A stretch of 58,992 bases of DNA from Conoideocrella luteorostrata (lineage: Eukaryota > Ascomycota > Sordariomycetes > Hypocreales > Clavicipitaceae): the NCBI GenBank assembly GCA_032433595.1, contig JASWJB010000282.1:1-58992 (forward strand), read 5' to 3'. The notes beneath the pieces were generated by a model. It saw nothing but the letters and a program-made list of their open reading frames with translations, was not told where the DNA came from and did not search any database. Shown piece after piece: positions 54,102-58,992 of the stretch. Position 1 is the first letter of the stretch; every line of letters begins with the position of its first letter. The position numbers and the translations under genes are program-made.

Positions 54102-54157
54102 GGTGCACCGCCGGTGGTGCAAATAAAGCTTACGTAACGGTGCACCGCCGGCGGTGC
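54102..54157. promoter_or_regulatory. Pair of GGTGCACCGCCGGYGGTGC palindromes upstream of the NACHT-ankyrin gene
   Basis: The 19-bp sequence occurs at 54102-54120 and 54139-54157, 37 bp apart. The second contains the perfect 16-bp palindrome GCACCGCCGGCGGTGC; the first has one mismatch. They lie 56-111 bp before the start codon. They could bind a dimeric zinc-cluster factor, whose sites are often paired CGG/CCG triplets. Alternatively they could belong to the terminal region of the adjacent MULE relic. Confidence 0.5.
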
Positions 54158-54289
54158 GTTTAAGATTTCTCGCGTCAGCAACCGCGTCTCAGTAGCGGGC
54201 ACCTTACCTAAGCTAAGTGGACGCCGCTTTACCATGCTTCGCGCCCCCTGAAACCCACCCAGATGGAGGACATTTAAGACTCCAGTCAC

Positions 54290-56072
54290 TTCCCCAATGA
54301 CTATCTTCCTCTAGAGGGCGATTACTGCTCTCGTGAGGCTTTGTACGCAGCAGTCAACGATTAGGCGGCCCCACGAGGCTACGTATTTGTAACCAGACAG
54401 TCTAGAAAAACACCTAATAGTAGGTTATAAGTTATTTTTAACTGTAATCGTGGTGTAGGCCGCGCCCTAGGTACTTTAGCCGTAAGATAGTAGCTTACTA
54501 CTATAAAACATATAGGATACTAATTCTCTGTTCTTGCTAAAGAGAGTCTTAGTAAGACTTTATAGAAACTAATATATTATCTTAGAAGTAAATATACTAC
54601 TTATAACTATAAGCTAAGTACTTAGAGGTTTATGTACTTAGTGTACTATAAACTTTCTTATGCTAATATCTTAATAGTTTATAACCTTTCTAATATAAGT
54701 ATAGCGCTAAAAGAGATTAAATCTTACTTATATAATTACTTAAAAACTCTTGTAATATAGCAAGACATTTATAACTATATTGCGTAAGGCAAGAGAGATC
54801 TTACTAAGGGCTAAAGTAATATATACGCCTTAGCTAATAAGCTTAATAATAAGGGATTTTAGAATTAAATATAGCTTAATAAGAATAAATATATTATAGC
54901 TATGTTATTTACTTATCTATAGTCCTTAGTATACCTTAAAAGCTATTTAGACTTACTTATACTAGATTATACTTATAAGACTAATAAGTATAAGATACCT
55001 TTTCTTAATATAGTTAAGGTTAATGCTTATTAATAGTTATTTTATATTACCTTTACTTTCTTAAGTAATAAGGATAAGTTAGATTTTATTTAGGCATTAG
55101 ATTAGTTATAGTTAATATATAAACTATATAGCATAAGGCTTTTAACTATTATTCTTATAGATTATTATCTTGCTTATATAAACACTATCTCTTATTACTT
55201 CTTAAATATAGTATTACTTTTATATCTTTAGTATACTAATAAAGTAGTTCTTTGCTACTATATATTAAGATTTATGTGTAATTCTAAGGATACTAATAAA
55301 GCCTAGTAGTAAAAGGAATTTTATTAGAGTTAGTATAAACTTATAGGATTAAAAGATAATAAGGCCTTTAAGAGGAGACTTTAATAACTTAAAGATTACT
55401 ATATACTTACTTATACTTAAGAAGTTAGCTATATTATTAAGACTTAGCTTAACCTTTATAAAGAGAAGCTTATTAAGGTTTAGGTTAATTAGTATTTATA
55501 TTTTAGGAATATTATTACCTCTTAAGGCAAGGGTATTTATAAATTAATTAAGATATACCTTAATACCTTTTAATTAAACCTTTTTAAAGCTTAGTAATTT
55601 ATTAAGCTTACTATTCTTAACTAGCTAAGTAAGCTTTAGGCTAATTAAGCTAAATAATAAATTTAAATGCCTATTAAGCTATCTAGTAATTTATATAGTA
55701 ATATATAGAGATAGGTTTCTTACAAAGCTTTATGTAAAGTTAAGGAGTAGTAAAAATACCTTTTAAAGAATAAGCTTTTAGCTTATATAAGGGTTTTTAT
55801 AGTGACTTTAGGTTTTCCTTGCGCCTATATATTAGCGCCTCTTTTAGATTAAGATTAGCTACTTTAGCTATAGTAGTTCTACACTTATTAGTACCTTTAA
55901 TAAGGAGGCACCCCTAAATTAATCTTAGAGCTAGTTTTATAATTTAATACTATTATAACTAAGTTAAAAATCCTAATAATAAGCACACAGAGAGAGCCTA
56001 GTGCGTTTAAGGCTATTAAGGTAATATTAATAACTAAAGCATTGCCTATATATAGTAACTACTATGAAAAGG
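54290..56072 (+). mobile_element. RIP-decayed full-length MULE (FAR1 and MULE transposase), interrupted at the right
   Basis: One plus-strand frame still follows a fungal MULE transposase despite many TAA/TAG codons. A FAR1-like start (EALYAAVND, then AAPRGYVFVTRQSRKT) is at 54310-54415. Then come the catalytic region around 54930-55240 (LNIV-type strand, IDYYLAYINTIS) and NKVVLCYY, ending in VTLGFPCAYILAPLLD at 55800-55850. REPSAFKAIK and NYYEK follow up to 56072, where the LTR begins. Up to about 54480 base composition is normal; beyond it G and C almost vanish and C-to-T changes (CAA to TAA, TGG to TAG) dominate. This fits repeat-induced point mutation. Confidence 0.75.
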
Positions 56073-56548
56073 TGTGACGGCCGTGGTTGGTTCCTAAGGG
56101 ATAAACCTAAGTCGTGGTTTATGTTAGCAGAGCGTACAGGACGTTGTATCTAAGCAATAGGTAGTGTTACGTAGAATAATAGACTAGAGGTTATAATTCT
56201 ATGGGAGGTTTAATTAAACCAGTGATTTAAGTAAAGATCTGTGTTAAAGACTAACTATTTAAGGTATCTAAAGAGTGTAATTTAGTAGTGCTTATATAGT
56301 AGCTAGTTTACTTAAAACCTAAGTAAACCTTTATAGTGTCTTTAAGTAGTTTACTGTTAGTTCACGGTAAACCTATAGTAACTCTTTATATAGTTTACTA
56401 ATAATTTATAATAAATCTAGAGTAAACTGTGTTTTCTATACGGAATATCCCTAGTTTTATCCTAATAGTTACGTGTAGTAGTAAGGGTTTTTAGCGCCCT
56501 ATAGCTAGCTTTCTTATAGCCTGCTAGCTAGGGTTATAATATAATATC
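56073..56548 (-). repeat. Putative LTR of the gypsy element
   Basis: On the plus strand it starts TGTGACGGCCGTGG (56073) and ends CTAGCTAGGGTTATA near 56538-56548. It is less AT-rich than its surroundings. Inside, GTAAACT/AGTTTAC words recur. In the minus orientation it is preceded by a purine tract (AAAAAGGGGATA), as expected for the polypurine tract of a 3' LTR. The exact inner end is uncertain because of decay. Confidence 0.55.
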
Positions 56549-58992
56549 CCCTTTTTAATAGTCTTATTCTTAAGACTTAATATTATTTTATAAATAAGTC
56601 ACTGCTTATTTAGTTTATTCTATAAGTTTTCCTTCTTCTTATATTTTTTAAAAATATACTTTTTTATATTATACTTAACTATATAGAGAAATCTTAAGTA
56701 AAATTAAAATCTGCTCTTAATCACGCTACTACTTCTGCGTTTATTTATAAGCAAGGGTTTAAAATCCCCTTATATTCTTATTATAAAAGAAGAGGTTTAG
56801 CTTATATAGCTATAAAGAGTATTAATTATTATTCCTTATGCTATTCCTTAGGTTATTCTTACGATAATAACCCTGCGTAAATAGTAAATAGTGTGTGTTT
56901 TTCCTTCTTATTTATTTAATTTTAAATTAACTATTTTCCTTAGTTTAGCGCATTAATAAAGAACTTTACTACCTTAATTATAAAGAGAAACTTACTAAAG
57001 AGTTAATAATTAAGCGTTAATAATATTAGCGTAAATAAAAGAGATACTAGTAAGAGTAAAAAAAAATTATATAAAGGGTATAGTAAGATATAAATAAAGC
57101 TCTTAATTATCTTTTATAACTTTATTACATAAAACATTAGCTTTATAATAAGGGTATTATAATAATATAATAAGAAATAAACTCTTTAAAGAAGTTAAAG
57201 GAAATAAAGAAGTAAGAAAAAAAGGCTTATTATACTAAGCTTATAAGAGTATAGTAGTAAGAGTTTATAGCTACTTATAATATATAAGAGTAAAGAAGCG
57301 CTAGTATTCTAAACTAAGAGTTTATTTTATAAAATATAAGCATAAAGGTCCCTAGTATACTATTATAGTGTTTATTCTTTAGTTAAATTATTATATTATA
57401 GCCTTATAGTTTCCTAAATTTTAAACTAATTTTTATATGTTTTCTTTTAATTTATATTCTTTTTATTTAATAAAGTATTATTATTACTTTTTTTTTATTT
57501 ATATATCCCTTATTTATTTTACCTTATATTTTATTTTATTTAAGACTTTAATATTTTTTTTAGCTAATATATTTTTTAGTGCTAATTTAAGGAGTAAAAT
57601 ATAGAATATTAAGTATATTTATATTATTATTAATAATAAGAGTTTATAGTTATTTTCTAAAATCTATTATTTTACCTTAAAGGGTCTTAATTTTTTATAA
57701 TTTAATTTATTACTTAAATATATTATCTTAATATTTTATTAAAGTAAGTAAATTATATCCCCCTTTAAGAAGATTAGTCTCTTTAATCTTTTTTAATTAT
57801 AATATTTTTATATTTTAGTATAAATAAATTTAAGTTTTTTTCTTATTTCTTTATATAATTTCTATATATTTTTTGCGTTTAATATAGCTATTTTAGTGTT
57901 TAGCCCTTATATAAGTATTCTAAAAACTTCTAGATTATATCTATAGTTTATATATACTAGTAATATTTTTATTAATTCTATAACTATATTATTATATACT
58001 AGTTAGGCTATTAGTAATTTTTTTACTTAATTATTTTAGTTATAATTAATATAATATTAAAAGTATTATTTTAATATTTAATTTAATTTTTTAGTTTATT
58101 TATTAGTCTATAAGTAATATACTATACTAAGCTTATATTTTATTCCTAATTATACTATTAAGGCTTACTAAAAGTTAAAGGTAAATATAGTTTCTTTATT
58201 TAAAATAATTTCTTTTAGTAGTTTATAGTTACTTATAATTATTTATAAGAATATATAAGCTAGTTCTTTTGCGTTACTTGCTTCTTTAAATAGTAAGAAG
58301 TAATTATATTTTATAAGTTTATTTATAACTATAAATATATTATTATATTTAATATTTATTAAGGGTTCTTTAGATAATAATAACTTAGTAATATAGTTAA
58401 ATATAATAGATTCCTAAGGCTTTTATAGCACTTATAGTAGTTATAAGTATTTATAAGGTTTATATCTAAAAGCTTTACTTTATATATATTTTATATATTT
58501 TTTAATTACTTTTTATATAACTTTCTTAAGTCCTAGGAAGTTATAGCTTTATTGTATTTTATTTATTATTTTTTATATTTCTTAATATCCTAAAATAGGG
58601 TATAAGTATAAGATTTCTATATATTCCTTTTATAGTTTTAGTAATATTTAGATTTTTCCTTTATATTATAATATATTAAACTACTTTATATTATATTTAA
58701 TAAGTATTTCCTAAATATATTTAATATATTCTTTTATTTATTATAGTACTTAATAATATACTAAATTATTTAATATTACCTTAAAGATTATATTTAATTA
58801 TTATTATTATAAGTTTCCTTATATATTAAACTTAAGTAACTATTCTTTAATAATAAGTATTTTTATATTATAGTTACTTTATTAGCTAAAAGTATTTACT
58901 TTACTATTTTTTAATCCCTTTTAATAAGTAATTTTATAATTAAATTCTAAAAGATATTTTACTTATTAGATTTATTATTTATTTAATTATTA
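56549..58992 (-). mobile_element. RIP-decayed Ty3/gypsy element, pol 3' part, runs off the right edge
   Basis: On the minus strand, from about 58600 to 57530, broken frames follow the order of a gypsy pol C-terminus. First comes the integrase zinc-finger region, with a YNFLGLKK block near 58540. Then the integrase core (KEASNAKELAYIFL near 58250, and the block after it reaching about 58100). Then a long C-terminal part (YNNIVIELIKI near 57990, KRLKRLIFLKGDIIYLL near 57780). TAA/TAG codons sit where Gln and Trp are expected. Between 57530 and the LTR no frame is recognised. The 5' half lies beyond the window. Confidence 0.7.

Larger units (their letters stand above)
54420..58992. other. AT-rich RIP-type block
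   Basis: The sequence is dominated by TA, TTA and TAT words, with very few CG or CA dinucleotides except inside the LTR (56073-56548). No intact frame of meaningful length exists. The block runs to the right edge. Confidence 0.9.

Overview
The window looks like part of a filamentous ascomycete (Pezizomycotina) genome, most likely a sordariomycete. The evidence is short spliceosomal introns (GTAAGT...RCTRAC...YAG), a complete SLA2/END4 gene with the usual fungal architecture, fungal-type NLR (STAND) genes, GLEYA and DUF3433 proteins, Tad-like LINE and MULE relics, and an AT-rich block with RIP-like decay at the right end. I could not fix a genus.

Left part (1-12.7 kb): a possible small zinc-ribbon gene, then SLA2 (2845-7360, five exons, 1053 aa). 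SLA2 is embedded in repeat-rich leader, intron and flank sequence. In many Pezizomycotina SLA2 flanks the mating-type locus, but no MAT gene is visible here. Next come a 1.1-kb non-autonomous MULE with long TIRs (8988-10096) and a Cys-rich single-pass membrane protein (11791-12646, minus).

Middle (12.7-37.5 kb): gene-poor sequence with dispersed repeats and relics of a TPR protein and a HET-domain protein. It also holds a polytopic DUF3433 protein (18534-21090), a LINE relic, and a 1906-aa protein with ankyrin repeats at the N-terminus and a PNP/UDP-phosphorylase domain at the C-terminus (23097-28994). A secreted GLEYA-domain protein with Thr/Pro-rich repeats (32173-34259, minus) and a Pro-rich putative GPI protein gene carrying an in-frame stop (36263-37538) follow.

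Right part (37.5-59 kb): repeat-rich spacer, a LINE ORF1 relic, a broken PNP-NACHT gene, an intact PNP-NACHT-ankyrin gene (45486-49600, minus) and a NACHT-ankyrin gene (51527-54046, minus). The window ends in a decayed MULE interrupted by a decayed Ty3/gypsy element.

Functionally the accessory part is dominated by innate-immunity-like/heterokaryon-incompatibility-type genes (three intact, three relics) and cell-surface proteins. This is typical of a fast-evolving compartment beside a conserved anchor gene. The most unusual observations are: (1) a tandem array of about 12 intron-like 77-bp units inside one NLR intron, each unit with its own donor, branch site and acceptor, separated by variable triplets; (2) a 7-bp TCCGTAC/GTACGGA motif at 17 noncoding sites, which comparisons of repeat copies suggest is a micro-insertion; (3) five QGDxNIVNQ-like motifs interspersed with ankyrin repeats in a NACHT protein; (4) an inverted ankyrin-to-PNP domain order.
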